A stretch of DNA of 64,000 bases from Vagococcus intermedius (GCF_029144185.1 NZ_CP110232.1:620001-684000), one strand, 5' to 3'; numbered from the stretch's first letter, positions 28,405 to 37,849 are shown. Numbers and translations: made by a program. Notes: generated from the letters alone by a model not told the origin.

Positions 28405-29541
28405 TTGTCGGATTTGTTTATACCAGGGCAAACGATTGGAATTATAGGCGGGGGACATCAGGCACGTCTTTTAACGTTATCAGCGAAGTCAATGGGCTTT
28501 CATGTAGGAATACTAGACCCAGATGAATGGTGCTCAGCATCCGAGATAGCTGACTGGCACATCGTAGCAGACACAAACCGCCAATCAGCGTTAATGAATA
28601 TGGCAGCTAAATGTGATTTATTGACATTTTCGAACGAAAATATTAATACAGAGTTTATTAGTAACATTTCAGATTTCGTCACAATCTCTCAAAGTTTAGA
28701 GTTAATTGAAATTTCACAAAATCGGGTGTTTGCACGCTCATTTTTAGAAAATAGTAATATTAATATTGCACCTTATGTATTGATATCAGAGTTTGGAGAT
28801 ATTGAAGATTCAGTAGACGCCATTGGTTTTCCATGTGTATTAAAATCATCCCGTTATATGTGGGAGGGGAGTGCACAACAGTATGTCTTAAACAATATGT
28901 CGGATATTCGTAATTGTTTACCACTACTACAGGAAGATACTTGTATCCTTGAAGCGCAAATAACTGATAAAATCGATATTTCAGTTACGATTGTTGGTAA
29001 TGGGAACGGTGATTATGTCAAATTCCCAGTAGTTGAAACAGTTTATAAAGATGATGGCTCATTTGTAAGAGCGACGGTTCCTGCAAGTATTCCTTCAGAA
29101 GTAAGTGAAGAAGCACAGAGAATTGCTGAAGAGTTGGCGATGATTTTAAGTGTTCAAGGGTTACTAACGGTTAATTTGTTTGTTACTTCAAATGGATTGA
29201 TCTATGTTAACTCGATCTCTAGTGGTCCTCATTGTTCAGGTTATTATTCAATGGAGGCAAGTAACTTATCACAATTTGATGCGCATATTCGGGGCATTGC
29301 TGGCTGGAAGCTACCAGATATTTCTTTATACACACCAGCTATTACATTAAATATTGCTGGAAATCAGTCAACTGAAACAATTAGTTGTATTCCTTTTAAT
29401 AGTAATTGGTATCATCATTATTATGGTAATACAGCAAAAGAACAAGCAGACTCTGTTGGACACGTCACTGTGTTAACTGAGGATGTAGGTGAAGAATTAC
29501 AAAAAATTAAAAAAACAAGAATATGGGATGACTCATTTTAA
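28405..29541 (+). CDS. PurK-like ATP-grasp protein with degenerate active site
   Basis: This 378-residue protein has PurK architecture: a nucleotide-binding start GIIGGGHQARLL, the ATP-grasp core with FPVVETVYKDDG, and SQFDAHIRGIAGWKLP. PurK normally makes N5-carboxyaminoimidazole ribonucleotide. Key positions differ: the glycine-rich loop GGYDGKGQ is YMWEGSAQ (151-158), and the two metal-binding glutamates are N257 and S270 (IYVNSISSGPHCSGYY in place of INELAPR-HNSGH). So catalysis is doubtful. The reading frame is intact, which argues against a dead gene. It starts at TTG 28405 with AAGGGG upstream and runs 14 nt before purB, probably as an operon. Confidence 0.85.
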   Translation: MSDLFIPGQTIGIIGGGHQARLLTLSAKSMGFHVGILDPDEWCSASEIADWHIVADTNRQSALMNMAAKCDLLTFSNENINTEFISNISDFVTISQSLELIEISQNRVFARSFLENSNINIAPYVLISEFGDIEDSVDAIGFPCVLKSSRYMWEGSAQQYVLNNMSDIRNCLPLLQEDTCILEAQITDKIDISVTIVGNGNGDYVKFPVVETVYKDDGSFVRATVPASIPSEVSEEAQRIAEELAMILSVQGLLTVNLFVTSNGLIYVNSISSGPHCSGYYSMEASNLSQFDAHIRGIAGWKLPDISLYTPAITLNIAGNQSTETISCIPFNSNWYHHYYGNTAKEQADSVGHVTVLTEDVGEELQKIKKTRIWDDSF

Positions 29542-29555
29542 AAGGAGAAATTTAA

Positions 29556-30851
29556 ATGATAGAACGTTATACACGACCAGAGATGCAAGCGATTTGGACA
29601 GATGACAATCGTTATGATGCTTGGTTAGAAGTTGAAATTTTAGCATCGGAAGCTTGGGCTGAAATGGGGGAAATCCCAGTAGAAGATGTTAAAAAAATTC
29701 GTCAAAATGCTTCTTTTGATGTAGCAAGAATTTTAGAGATTGAACAAGAAACACGTCACGATGTTGTCGCTTTTACACGAACTGTCTCAGAGTCATTGGG
29801 GAATGAAAGTAAATGGATTCATTATGGTTTAACAAGTACGGATGTTGTTGATACAGCTTACGGTTACTTATTAAAACAAGCAAATGATATTTTACGCAAA
29901 GATTTACAACGGTTTACAGATATTATTGGTCAAAAAGCCAAAGAACATAAAAATACAGTTATGATGGGACGAACTCACGGAGTTCATGCAGAGCCAACAA
30001 CGTTTGGTTTAAAATTAGCTTTGTGGTATTCTGAAATGACACGTAATATTGAGCGTTTTGAACATGCTGCTAAAGGTGTTGAAGCTGGTAAAATTAGTGG
30101 CGCAGTTGGAACATTTGCTAATACGCCACCAACAGTGGAGGCTTATGTGTGTGACAAATTAGGAATTCGTGCACAAGATATTTCGACACAAGTTTTACCA
30201 CGTGATTTACATGCTGAGTATATTTCCGCAATGGCCATTATTGCGACAAGTATTGAAAAATTTGCAACAGAAATTCGCGGGTTACAAAAATCAGAGACAC
30301 GTGAAGTAGAAGAATTTTTTGCCAAAGGTCAAAAAGGATCATCGGCAATGCCACACAAACGTAATCCGATTGGCTCTGAAAATATGACTGGGTTAGCACG
30401 TGTTATTCGCGGTCATGTCTTGACCGCTATGGACAATATGGTACTTTGGCATGAACGTGATATTTCACATTCATCAGCAGAACGAATTATTATTCCAGAT
30501 ACGACTATCTTATTAAATTATATGTTAAATCGTTTTGGCAATCTTATTAAAAACTTAACGGTTTTCCCTGATAACATGAAGCGTAATATGGATGCAACAT
30601 ATGGCTTGATCTATAGCCAACGTGTGTTGTTAAAATTAATTGATAAAGGTATGACAAGAGAAGAAGCTTATGATTTAGTCCAACCTAAGACAGCCTATGC
30701 TTGGGATAATCAGACACAATTTCGTCCTCTTCTGGAAGCAGATGAGTCTATTAAAGCTGTCCTAACAGAAGCTGATTTAGATGAAGCTTTTGATTATAAT
30801 TGGCATATGAAAAATGTTGATACGTTATTTGAACGTGTTGGTTTAGCTTAA
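29556..30851 (+). CDS. purB: Adenylosuccinate lyase
   Basis: This 431-residue enzyme performs two purine steps: SAICAR to AICAR and adenylosuccinate to AMP, releasing fumarate. The fumarase/aspartase signature [10 protein letters not shown] is at 262-271. [11 protein letters not shown] and [14 protein letters not shown] carry the histidine general acid and substrate contacts. Length is complete. AAAAGGAG precedes the ATG by 8 nt. It lies behind the purK-like gene and ends in a strong terminator. Confidence 0.97.
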   Translation: MIERYTRPEMQAIWTDDNRYDAWLEVEILASEAWAEMGEIPVEDVKKIRQNASFDVARILEIEQETRHDVVAFTRTVSESLGNESKWIHYGLTSTDVVDTAYGYLLKQANDILRKDLQRFTDIIGQKAKEHKNTVMMGRTHGVHAEPTTFGLKLALWYSEMTRNIERFEHAAKGVEAGKISGAVGTFANTPPTVEAYVCDKLGIRAQDISTQVLPRDLHAEYISAMAIIATSIEKFATEIRGLQKSETREVEEFFAKGQKGSSAMPHKRNPIGSENMTGLARVIRGHVLTAMDNMVLWHERDISHSSAERIIIPDTTILLNYMLNRFGNLIKNLTVFPDNMKRNMDATYGLIYSQRVLLKLIDKGMTREEAYDLVQPKTAYAWDNQTQFRPLLEADESIKAVLTEADLDEAFDYNWHMKNVDTLFERVGLA

Positions 30852-30853
30852 TT

Positions 30854-30881
30854 AAAAAGCATCGTTTTCGATGCTTTTTTT
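30854..30881 (+). terminator. Terminator after purB
   Basis: AAAAAGCATCG, TTTT loop, CGATGCTTTTTTT. Confidence 0.88.
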
Positions 30882-30929
30882 CTATAGTTGAATCTGGTGA
30901 TGATAAAACTCAAGGGGGAGAGTATCAGG

Positions 30930-31610
30930 ATGAAACAAAAAAAAATTGAGAATAGCGTGTATGAGTATTTAAAAAAACAATTAGTAGAAAGACAATTACC
31001 AGCACAGTCAAGAGTATTAGAAGAAAAAATCGCTCATGATTTATCTGTGAGCCGTTCGCCTGTTAGAGGAGCTTTTCAGCGTCTAATTGAAGAAGGGTAT
31101 TTGAAAAAAGAAGCCAATCGAGGAGTCGTTGTCCAACCTATTCCAATGACTAGAAAAGAGTATGTTGATCAGTTAGCTGTTTTTGAATTGTTATTAACGC
31201 ATTACTTTTTTCAAATGGAAAAAGTGAAACCAAATTTGCCATGGAAAAGTTTAGATAAACATTTAAAAGAGTTAAAAAAAGTCTTGTCTTTAAATCAAAC
31301 AGATAAAGGATTATTATTAAGTGAAATTATATTTAGAGAATTCTTAGCTGAGCAGACCAATACTTATTATCAAAAAATATTATTAGATATTTTAAATCAA
31401 ATTATGTTACCAGGTTGTAAAGAAGCTATCACAACAGATTTCAATCCGTTGTCTGTTTTTAAACAATCATTTACTAAAGTTTATGAGTATTTATTGACTG
31501 AGGATTACCCGAAAGCACGTCGAGAAATTAGAATATTTGTGAACAGTGTGATGTTAAATGTTGTAGACAAACAAGAGTTATTTGGACTTAAAAAGTATGA
31601 AAGTGAGTAG
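30930..31610 (+). CDS. GntR-family (FadR/FCD-like) transcriptional regulator
   Basis: This 226-residue protein has an N-terminal winged helix (VYEYLKKQLVERQLPAQSRV, then HDLSVSRSPVRGAFQRLIEEGYL at residues ~37-60) and a helical effector-binding domain of FCD type. The ligand cannot be told; FCD metal ligands are not obvious. I chose the ATG at 30930, preceded by GGGGGAG; the frame extends 42 nt upstream. The aldo/keto reductase gene follows after 47 nt and may be its target. Confidence 0.87.
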   Translation: MKQKKIENSVYEYLKKQLVERQLPAQSRVLEEKIAHDLSVSRSPVRGAFQRLIEEGYLKKEANRGVVVQPIPMTRKEYVDQLAVFELLLTHYFFQMEKVKPNLPWKSLDKHLKELKKVLSLNQTDKGLLLSEIIFREFLAEQTNTYYQKILLDILNQIMLPGCKEAITTDFNPLSVFKQSFTKVYEYLLTEDYPKARREIRIFVNSVMLNVVDKQELFGLKKYESE

Positions 31611-31657
31611 ATTAAGTTTATAATAAACCAGTAAGATTAAATAAAGGAGGAATACAA

Positions 31658-32578
31658 ATGAATTATCTTGATTTAGGTGGCAATGATGAATTAAAAGTAT
31701 CACAAATTGCCTTAGGTTGTATGCGTATGACTAGTTTGTCGGTACCAGAAGCTGCCTCTTTATTAGAAACAGCAGTAATGGAAGGGATTAATTTCTTTGA
31801 TCATGCGGATATCTATGGAGCTGGAGAATGCGAAAGGATTTTTGGTGAAGCCTTAGTTGAAAGTGGTTTGAAGCGTCAAGATATTTTTATCCAGAGTAAG
31901 TGTGGTATTCGTGATGGTTCATTTGATTTTTCTAAAGAACATATTATAGCTTCTGTTGATGGAAGTTTAAAACGTCTAGGAGTTGATTATTTAGATGTTC
32001 TAGCTCTGCATCGACCGGATACTCTAGTTGAGCCAGAAGAAGTAGCTGAAGCTTTTGATTTATTAGAGCAAACCGGTAAAGTCCGTCATTTTGGTGTTAG
32101 TAATCAAAAACCAATGCAAATTGAGTTATTACAACGCTCTGTCTCACAAAAATTATTAGTTAATCAATTACAATTTGGGGTTATGGCAAGCGGCTTAGTC
32201 GATCAGGGGTTTCATGTCAATATGAAAGATACAGCTAGTATCGAACATGACGGCAGTGTCTTAGATTATTCTCGTTTGAATAATATGACAATCCAAGCAT
32301 GGTCACCGTATCAATATGGTTTCTTTGATGGCGTATTTTTAGGAAATGAAAAATTTCCAGAATTAAATAAAGTAATTGATAGAATTGCTGACAAGTATCA
32401 AGTTACGAATACTGGGATTGCCACAGCTTGGATTTCAAGACATCCAGCTAAAATGCAAACGATTTTAGGTACAATGAAAGAAAGTCGCATCAAAGAAGTT
32501 AGCCAGGCTTCCGATATTGTCTTAACTCGTGAAGAATGGTATGAAATATACCGTGCAGCAGGTAATATTTTACCGTAG
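31658..32578 (+). CDS. Aldo/keto reductase
   Basis: This 306-residue TIM-barrel NADPH-dependent reductase shows FDHADIYGAGECERIFGEAL (catalytic Asp/Tyr pair), SKCGIRDG (catalytic Lys region), HRPDTLVEPEEVAEAFDLL and FGVSNQKPMQIELLQ. It resembles the YdhF-type cytoplasmic reductases of Lactobacillales. The substrate is unknown. AAAGGAGG lies 8 nt upstream of the ATG. The neighbouring GntR gene may regulate it. Confidence 0.92.
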   Translation: MNYLDLGGNDELKVSQIALGCMRMTSLSVPEAASLLETAVMEGINFFDHADIYGAGECERIFGEALVESGLKRQDIFIQSKCGIRDGSFDFSKEHIIASVDGSLKRLGVDYLDVLALHRPDTLVEPEEVAEAFDLLEQTGKVRHFGVSNQKPMQIELLQRSVSQKLLVNQLQFGVMASGLVDQGFHVNMKDTASIEHDGSVLDYSRLNNMTIQAWSPYQYGFFDGVFLGNEKFPELNKVIDRIADKYQVTNTGIATAWISRHPAKMQTILGTMKESRIKEVSQASDIVLTREEWYEIYRAAGNILP

Positions 32579-32613
32579 AGTGCTACTGATTTTATTTAAT
32601 ATTTGATTAAAGC

Positions 32614-32644
32614 TTGACCTGATACGGGTTCCACACTCTATACT
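32614..32644 (+). promoter_or_regulatory. Promoter with 19-bp spacer (MerR-type geometry)
   Basis: TTGACC (32614-32619) and TATACT (32639-32644) are separated by 19 bp, longer than the 17-bp norm. The spacer contains ACC-N7-GGT. Such over-long spacers are typical of promoters activated by MerR-family proteins. No MerR gene lies in the window. Confidence 0.5.
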
Positions 32645-32671
32645 AGATAAAAAGCATTAGGGGTGAGTATC

Positions 32672-32944
32672 ATGGAAGGCATAATCTACAGAAATGAGCC
32701 CTGGTCAGAAGTGACTGGGGCTTATCGTGTTTTGGTGATTGAACTTGACAATAAAGTGTTGTTATATCATATATTAGATTATGAGTTCATGGTAAGTGTA
32801 GCTCTGGAATCATTAAGTCAAGTAGCGTATACCACAAAGTTTATTCAATTCCATTATCAGGGGTATATCTATAGTTTGAGTAGTGAGGATAATGTTTTAT
32901 TTGATATTTTCTATCACTATCTGAATAGGAATAGAAGTAAGTAA
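32672..32944 (+). CDS. Small hypothetical protein
   Basis: I do not recognise this 90-residue protein. It is acidic to neutral with alternating beta-like and aromatic-rich stretches (GAYRVLVIELDNKVLLYHIL; FIQFHYQGYIYSL) and no signal peptide or membrane helix. GGGGTGAG precedes the ATG at 32672; an in-frame GTG at 32663 overlaps that site. It lies 13 nt before the LacI-type regulator, so the two are probably cotranscribed from the 19-bp-spacer promoter. Confidence 0.65.
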   Translation: MEGIIYRNEPWSEVTGAYRVLVIELDNKVLLYHILDYEFMVSVALESLSQVAYTTKFIQFHYQGYIYSLSSEDNVLFDIFYHYLNRNRSK

Positions 32945-32957
32945 AGGGAGGAAATGT

Positions 32958-33890
32958 TTGGTGAATATTCGTGATATTGCAAAGTTGACAGGTTGTTCTG
33001 TTTCGACAGTTTCAAGAGTGTTGAATAAACATCCTTATGTCTCACCAGAAAAACGTGAAAAAATTTTAAATGTGATTAACGAAGTCAATTATATTCCAAA
33101 TAGAACAGCTCGAAATTTGAGTTATGGTAAATCCTTAAATATCGGTGTGTTGTTGCCCCAACCGAACAATGATTGTGCTGATGCAATTATTAAAGGTGTG
33201 ATTAAGGAGGCGTCAAAGGTTGGTTATTTAGTTACTATTTTACCAACTAATTTTGAAAAAGAACAAGAGCAATTTTATTTAGAAGAATTGCTTGCTAAAA
33301 ATTATGATGGTCTAATTGTTACCTCTAGGGTGCTACCACTTGATTATTTTGAGGAAGTAGCTAAACAAGCTCCCCTTGTTTGTTGTGAAAATACGGGGAC
33401 GTATGATATTTCGTGTGTTTTTACAGAACGCGAAAAAAGTTATCTAGACTTATTTTCTGAGGCAAAAAAAAAGCAACTATGGCCAATTGGTTTAATATTA
33501 AGTCGTGATGAAAAAAGAAGCCCTAGTATGAAAACGGTTTTAAAAGCTTACGTTTCTGTGTTTGGAGAACTTGATGAGGCTTATCTCTATCGTGATGCAG
33601 TAACTTATGAAGATGGGCGGTTAGCAGCTACCAAATTTATGACAGCATCTGACCAACCTAAATTAATTTTAGCCAATGACGATACAGTTGCAGCAGGCAG
33701 CTATGAGGTCTTTCGAGAGAAACAAAAAGCTATCACAATTGTAGGTCAAGGAAATGAATTAATTAGTAAAGTATTAAACTTTTCAACGATTGATCATTCC
33801 TATAAAAAAATAGGACAAGAAGCTTTTAAACACTTATTTCAAGAAGGTCGAAAACAAATAATGTTGGGAAGTAAGTTTATTGAAAGATGA
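32958..33890 (+). CDS. LacI-family transcriptional regulator
   Basis: This 310-residue repressor starts with the classic helix-turn-helix NIRDIAKLTGCSVSTVSRVLN and hinge NRTARNLS, then has a periplasmic-binding-protein-like effector domain (LNIGVLLPQPNNDCADAIIKG; PKLILANDDTVAAGSYEVF). The likely effector is a sugar or nucleoside, but no catabolic operon is adjacent. The start is TTG 32958 or GTG 32961, both suitably placed behind GGGAGG. It is slightly shorter than typical (330 or more) because the C-terminal end is compact. Confidence 0.9.
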   Translation: MVNIRDIAKLTGCSVSTVSRVLNKHPYVSPEKREKILNVINEVNYIPNRTARNLSYGKSLNIGVLLPQPNNDCADAIIKGVIKEASKVGYLVTILPTNFEKEQEQFYLEELLAKNYDGLIVTSRVLPLDYFEEVAKQAPLVCCENTGTYDISCVFTEREKSYLDLFSEAKKKQLWPIGLILSRDEKRSPSMKTVLKAYVSVFGELDEAYLYRDAVTYEDGRLAATKFMTASDQPKLILANDDTVAAGSYEVFREKQKAITIVGQGNELISKVLNFSTIDHSYKKIGQEAFKHLFQEGRKQIMLGSKFIER

Positions 33891-33915
33891 AAAATCATCG
33901 GGAGATGATTTTTTT
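33889..33915 (+). terminator. Terminator after the LacI-type gene
   Basis: ATCATC (33894-33899), GGGA, GATGAT (33904-33909), T-run. Confidence 0.78.
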
Positions 33916-33919
33916 ATTT

Positions 33920-33991
33920 AGGGTAAGTGACCGATACACTAGGGTAACTCAGCCTGAAATCAACTTAAAATCAAGTTTTTTAAGGTATAAT
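33920..33991 (+). promoter_or_regulatory. lytSR promoter with direct repeats (candidate LytR sites)
   Basis: Two direct repeats, AGGGTAAGTGA (33920-33930) and AGGGTAACTCA (33941-33951), start 21 bp apart, two helical turns. A TATAAT -10 lies at 33986-33991. The second repeat extends into AGGGTAACTCAGCCTGAAAT, which recurs almost unchanged before lrgA. LytTR-type regulators bind spaced direct repeats, so these are candidate autoregulatory sites. Confidence 0.6.
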
Positions 33992-34027
33992 ATAAAAGAG
34001 TGAGGAAGTGGGTAAGGAGGAAGTTTG

Positions 34028-35794
34028 ATGGCAATGATCAATTTATTTATCATGATGATGGAAAGAGTAGGGCTAATTATTTTACTAGCTTTTCTTTTGG
34101 TCAATGTTAATTATTTTAAAAAAGTTTTGTTGAGTCGAAATGAATTGAATTCACGTTTACAATTAATTGGTGTTTTTGGTTTGTTTGCAGTTATCTCTAA
34201 TTTAACGGGGATTGAAATTACAGACAATGAAGTAATATCGACTAGTTTTTTGACAGTTCTATCAGCAGATGCGTCTGTTGCTAACACCAGAACGTTAGCG
34301 ATTGGTGTTTCAGGTTTGACTGGAGGTCCTTTGGTAGGTCTTGGTGTAGGATTGATTGGCGGACTCCATCGATCGATTCAAGGTGGAACAAGTGGTAGTT
34401 TTTATATAATCTCCTCTGTTTTAGTAGGTTACTTATCAGGGTTAGTAGGTGCAAAATTTTCCAAAAAAGCTAGTTTTCCCTCTCCTTTTGAAGCCGCCGG
34501 TGTTGGGGCATTGATGGAAGCAACTCAAATGTTATTTGTCTTGTTATTTACAGGTAATGGAATTGAGGAAGGTTGGCGTTTGGTTCAATTTATTTCTTTC
34601 CCTATGATTTTACTAAATAGTATTGGAACGTTTATCTTTTTATCTATTATTACAACTACTCTTCAAAGAGAAGAGCAAACTAAGGCAGTACAAACCCATG
34701 ATGTTTTAGAACTAGCAGCAAAAACATTACCTTATTTTAGAGCAGGCCTTAATGAAGCATCATGCCGTGAGGTGGCGGTGATTATTAAGCGATATACAAA
34801 AGTTGCTGCTATTAGTATGACGGATACACATCAAATATTGGCTCATGTTGGTGCGGGTAGTGATCATCATATCCCAGAATTAGAAGTCATTACAGAATTA
34901 TCAAAAGAAGTGTTAAAAACAGGAAAGTTAAAAATTGCCAGATCCCAAAAGGAGATTGGCTGTAATAATCCTAGTTGTAGTTTGCGTGCAGCGATTGTCA
35001 TTCCTTTAATGTCCCATGATAAGATGGCGGGGACTTTAAAGATGTATTTTACAGATGCTAATAAACTAACGCACGTTGAAGAACAATTAGCTGAAGGTCT
35101 AGGGAATATTTTTTCGAGTCAATTAGAATTAGGTGAAGCTGAGCAACAATCAAGTTTATTAAAAGATGCTGAAATCAAGTCACTACAAGCGCAAGTCAAT
35201 CCTCACTTTTTCTTTAATGCGATTAATACTATCTCAGCTTTGATGCGTTTAGATGTCGATAAAGCACGAGAATTACTAATCCAACTGAGTACATATTTTA
35301 GATCTAATCTACAAGGTGCGAGACACGTTGTCATTACTTTAGAAAAAGAGTTAGAGCACGTTGCGGCATATTTATCTTTAGAGCAAGCTAGATTCCCAGA
35401 TAAATATGAGGTAGAGTTAGTTATGGTTGAGCCTTTAGAAGAAGCAATGTTGCCACCGTTTGCTTTGCAAATATTGGTAGAAAATGCTATTAAACATGCT
35501 TTTGGTTCTCGAAAAACCGCAAACAAAATCATTATGAGTGTTTCTACGCAATTGGATATGTTAGTCATTCAAGTGGCGGATAATGGCCAAGGGATCTCTG
35601 AAGAATTATTAGCAAAAGTAGGAAAGGAGTCTGTTATTTCTAAAAAAGGAACGGGTACGGCGTTGGAAAATTTGAATCGTCGTATTCTAAATTTATATGG
35701 AAGTAAAGGCTCACTTATTTTTAAAAACAATAGCTCAGGTGGGGCAACCATTACAATTAAAATCCCATTAAGTTTTGACGAAGGAGTAAGGTAA
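34028..35794 (+). CDS. lytS: LytS-type sensor histidine kinase
   Basis: This 588-residue membrane kinase has about six N-terminal helices (5TM-5TMR_LYT type, residues ~5-210), a GAF-like domain (~225-370), then a His_kinase dimerisation motif QAQVNPHFFFNAINTISAL with the phospho-accepting histidine. The ATPase domain follows (VENAIKHAF; VADNGQGI; GTGTALENLNRRI). Known relatives sense membrane potential changes or cell-wall stress and control murein hydrolase activity and death/lysis via lrgAB. AAGGAGG lies 7 nt before ATG 34028, better placed than the in-frame TTG at 34025. It directly abuts lytR. Confidence 0.95.
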   Translation: MAMINLFIMMMERVGLIILLAFLLVNVNYFKKVLLSRNELNSRLQLIGVFGLFAVISNLTGIEITDNEVISTSFLTVLSADASVANTRTLAIGVSGLTGGPLVGLGVGLIGGLHRSIQGGTSGSFYIISSVLVGYLSGLVGAKFSKKASFPSPFEAAGVGALMEATQMLFVLLFTGNGIEEGWRLVQFISFPMILLNSIGTFIFLSIITTTLQREEQTKAVQTHDVLELAAKTLPYFRAGLNEASCREVAVIIKRYTKVAAISMTDTHQILAHVGAGSDHHIPELEVITELSKEVLKTGKLKIARSQKEIGCNNPSCSLRAAIVIPLMSHDKMAGTLKMYFTDANKLTHVEEQLAEGLGNIFSSQLELGEAEQQSSLLKDAEIKSLQAQVNPHFFFNAINTISALMRLDVDKARELLIQLSTYFRSNLQGARHVVITLEKELEHVAAYLSLEQARFPDKYEVELVMVEPLEEAMLPPFALQILVENAIKHAFGSRKTANKIIMSVSTQLDMLVIQVADNGQGISEELLAKVGKESVISKKGTGTALENLNRRILNLYGSKGSLIFKNNSSGGATITIKIPLSFDEGVR

Positions 35795-36523
35795 ATGAAA
35801 GTATTAGTAGTCGATGATGAACCGTTAGCGAGAGCTGAACTTATTTATTTATTAGAAAAGATTGACAGTGTCAGTCAGATACAAGAGGCAGACTCCGTTA
35901 TTGACGCCATGGAGCGTATTATGGATGATAAACCAGATATTGTCTTTTTAGATATTCACTTAACAGATGAGAGTGGCTTTGATCTAGCTGAAAAATTTAC
36001 TCAAATGAAAAAACCACCGAAAGTTATCTTTGCCACAGCGTATGATGATTATGCACTTAAGGCTTTTGAAGTCAATGCAGTAGACTATGTCTTAAAGCCG
36101 TTTGAAGAAAAAAGAATTAAGCAAGCGCTGGCTAAAATATCTGAAGATCCAGAGTCTGAGAAAGAAGAGTCCAAGATGAAAGGGGAAGGTCTTTCAGTAG
36201 CGAGTTTAGCCTTACAAGTGAATGATCGAATTGTTGTGATTAATCCAAAAGAAATTTTATATGCAAGCGTTGATAACGGTGAGTTGACGATTGTTTTAAA
36301 TAATCAATGTTATGAAATAACGGAAACCCTAAGTTGGTTAGAAAAAAAATTAGCAAGTAATCTATTTTTTAAAACTCATCGTAGCTATTTAGTTAATCTT
36401 TTAGCGATAAAAGAAGTGCAACCTTGGTTCAATCACACTTATCAGATTACCTTGCTAAATGGACAGAAAATTCCAGTTAGTCGTTCCTATGTGAAAGAAT
36501 TGAAGGAGCGTATTGGTCTATAA
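35795..36523 (+). CDS. lytR: LytR-type response regulator (LytTR family)
   Basis: This 242-residue protein has a receiver domain with the phospho-acceptor D53 (DIVFLDIHLTDESG), acidic pocket VVDDEP and the K-containing VDYVLKPFE. The LytTR DNA-binding domain follows (~140-242; FFKTHRSYLVNLLAIKEVQPW). It is the partner of lytS, starting on the base after the lytS stop. The expected targets are lrgAB and, judging by the shared element, lytSR itself. Confidence 0.95.
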   Translation: MKVLVVDDEPLARAELIYLLEKIDSVSQIQEADSVIDAMERIMDDKPDIVFLDIHLTDESGFDLAEKFTQMKKPPKVIFATAYDDYALKAFEVNAVDYVLKPFEEKRIKQALAKISEDPESEKEESKMKGEGLSVASLALQVNDRIVVINPKEILYASVDNGELTIVLNNQCYEITETLSWLEKKLASNLFFKTHRSYLVNLLAIKEVQPWFNHTYQITLLNGQKIPVSRSYVKELKERIGL

Positions 36524-36525
36524 AG

Positions 36526-36562
36526 AAGGCAGTCACTTTAAAAAAAGTGACTGCCTTTTTTT
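36526..36562 (+). terminator. Terminator after lytR
   Basis: AGGCAGTCACTTT (36527-36539) pairs with AAAGTGACTGCCT (36544-36556), then T-run. It separates lytSR from lrgAB, which therefore needs its own promoter. Confidence 0.88.
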
Positions 36563-36584
36563 GAAGGTATTTCGGCATAGTAAA

Positions 36585-36656
36585 AGGGCAACTTAGCTGA
36601 AATTTTCAACCACTGGAAGAGAAAAGACTCACAACTGAGCGTATCAGACCTATAAT
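36585..36656 (+). promoter_or_regulatory. lrgAB promoter with LytR-like element
   Basis: AGGGCAACTTAGCTGAAAT (36585-36603) repeats the lytS upstream element with one base deleted. CAACTGAGC (36632-36640) overlaps the -35 position of a TATAAT at 36651-36656, and no good -35 hexamer is present (CTCACA). A weak -35 plus upstream repeats is the layout of an activator-dependent promoter. Confidence 0.6.
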
Positions 36657-36697
36657 AGGTTTATCAAATAACAACACATAAAAAGGAGAGAGTTAAC

Positions 36698-37147
36698 ATG
36701 TCTAAACAAAAATATTATTCATTTTTAGAGCAAGCATTTGTCTTTGCGGCTATCATGCTATTATCAAATATCATAATCAAATTCTTACCATTTCCAATGC
36801 CAGCTTCGGTTATGGGACTTATCTTGTTGTTCATCGCTTTATGTACGAAAGTTGTTAAATTAGAGCAAGTTGAAGGCTTGGGAACAAGTTTAACTGGCTT
36901 AATTAGTTTCTTGTTTGTACCATCTGGTATCTCAGTTATTAATTCTCTTGGAATTATGGGTGAGTATGGTGTTCAAATCGTCGCTATCATTATTATTGCA
37001 ACCGTAATCTTATTAGCTGTTACTGGTTGGAGTGCTAGTGCATTACTTAAATTACGTGACAAACATAGTGGTTCATTAAATAATGTTAAAGAAGCTGTTA
37101 AAACATCGACTGTGATGCCTAATAAACAATTAGAAGAGGTGAAATAA
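36698..37147 (+). CDS. lrgA: LrgA antiholin-like membrane protein
   Basis: This 149-residue protein has four hydrophobic helices and a charged C-terminal tail. It contains [20 protein letters not shown] and [12 protein letters not shown], typical of the CidA/LrgA family. Members modulate murein hydrolase release, and some were later shown to help pyruvate or other small-acid transport. It forms an operon with lrgB (1-nt gap). AAAGGAGAG lies upstream of the ATG. Confidence 0.94.
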   Translation: MSKQKYYSFLEQAFVFAAIMLLSNIIIKFLPFPMPASVMGLILLFIALCTKVVKLEQVEGLGTSLTGLISFLFVPSGISVINSLGIMGEYGVQIVAIIIIATVILLAVTGWSASALLKLRDKHSGSLNNVKEAVKTSTVMPNKQLEEVK

Positions 37148-37148
37148 C

Positions 37149-37832
37149 ATGACTCCATATTTCGGTATTATGATTTCTTTAGTAGCATTTGGAATAGGTT
37201 CATTTTTATTCAAAAAGAGTAAAGGGTTCTTCTTATTCACACCTTTGTTTGTGGCAATGGTTTTAGGCGTTGCCTTCTTGAAAGTTGGTAATTTTTCATA
37301 TGAGGATTATAGTAGTGGTGGAAAAATAATTAGTTTTTTCTTGGAACCAGCAACGATAGCCTTTGCGATTCCTTTATATAAACAACGTGATGTATTGAAA
37401 AAATATTGGTTAGAGGTTTTATTAGCAATTGGTGTTGGCTCAGTTGGGTCTGTTGTAGTAGTTTATGGCTTAGCTAAAGTATTTGGTGTTGATCAAGCAA
37501 TTATGGCTTCACTTTTACCAGAAGCCTCAACTACAGCGATTGCTTTACCTTTATCAGAATCAATTGGTGGTATAACTGCTATTACATCATTTGCTGTTAT
37601 CTTTAATGCGGTGATTGTTTATGCGCTAGGAAAATTTTTAGTCGAGAAATTCAGAATCAATCATCCAATTGCTAGAGGGTTAGCACTTGGTACCAGCGGA
37701 CATGCCCTTGGTGTTTCAGTAAGCATTGAAATGGGTGAAGTCGAAGCAGCTATGGCAAGTATTGCGGTTGTAGTTGTGGGTGTCATCACTGTCGTGGTTG
37801 TCCCAATTTTTGCAACATTTGTTGGTTTATAA
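37149..37832 (+). CDS. lrgB: LrgB-family membrane protein
   Basis: This 227-residue protein has about six transmembrane helices and the family blocks [38 protein letters not shown] and [20 protein letters not shown]. It works with LrgA in the membrane. Length and motifs are complete. A terminator follows within 20 nt. Confidence 0.94.
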   Translation: MTPYFGIMISLVAFGIGSFLFKKSKGFFLFTPLFVAMVLGVAFLKVGNFSYEDYSSGGKIISFFLEPATIAFAIPLYKQRDVLKKYWLEVLLAIGVGSVGSVVVVYGLAKVFGVDQAIMASLLPEASTTAIALPLSESIGGITAITSFAVIFNAVIVYALGKFLVEKFRINHPIARGLALGTSGHALGVSVSIEMGEVEAAMASIAVVVVGVITVVVVPIFATFVGL

Positions 37833-37849
37833 AAGTCGGTAACAGGTTT

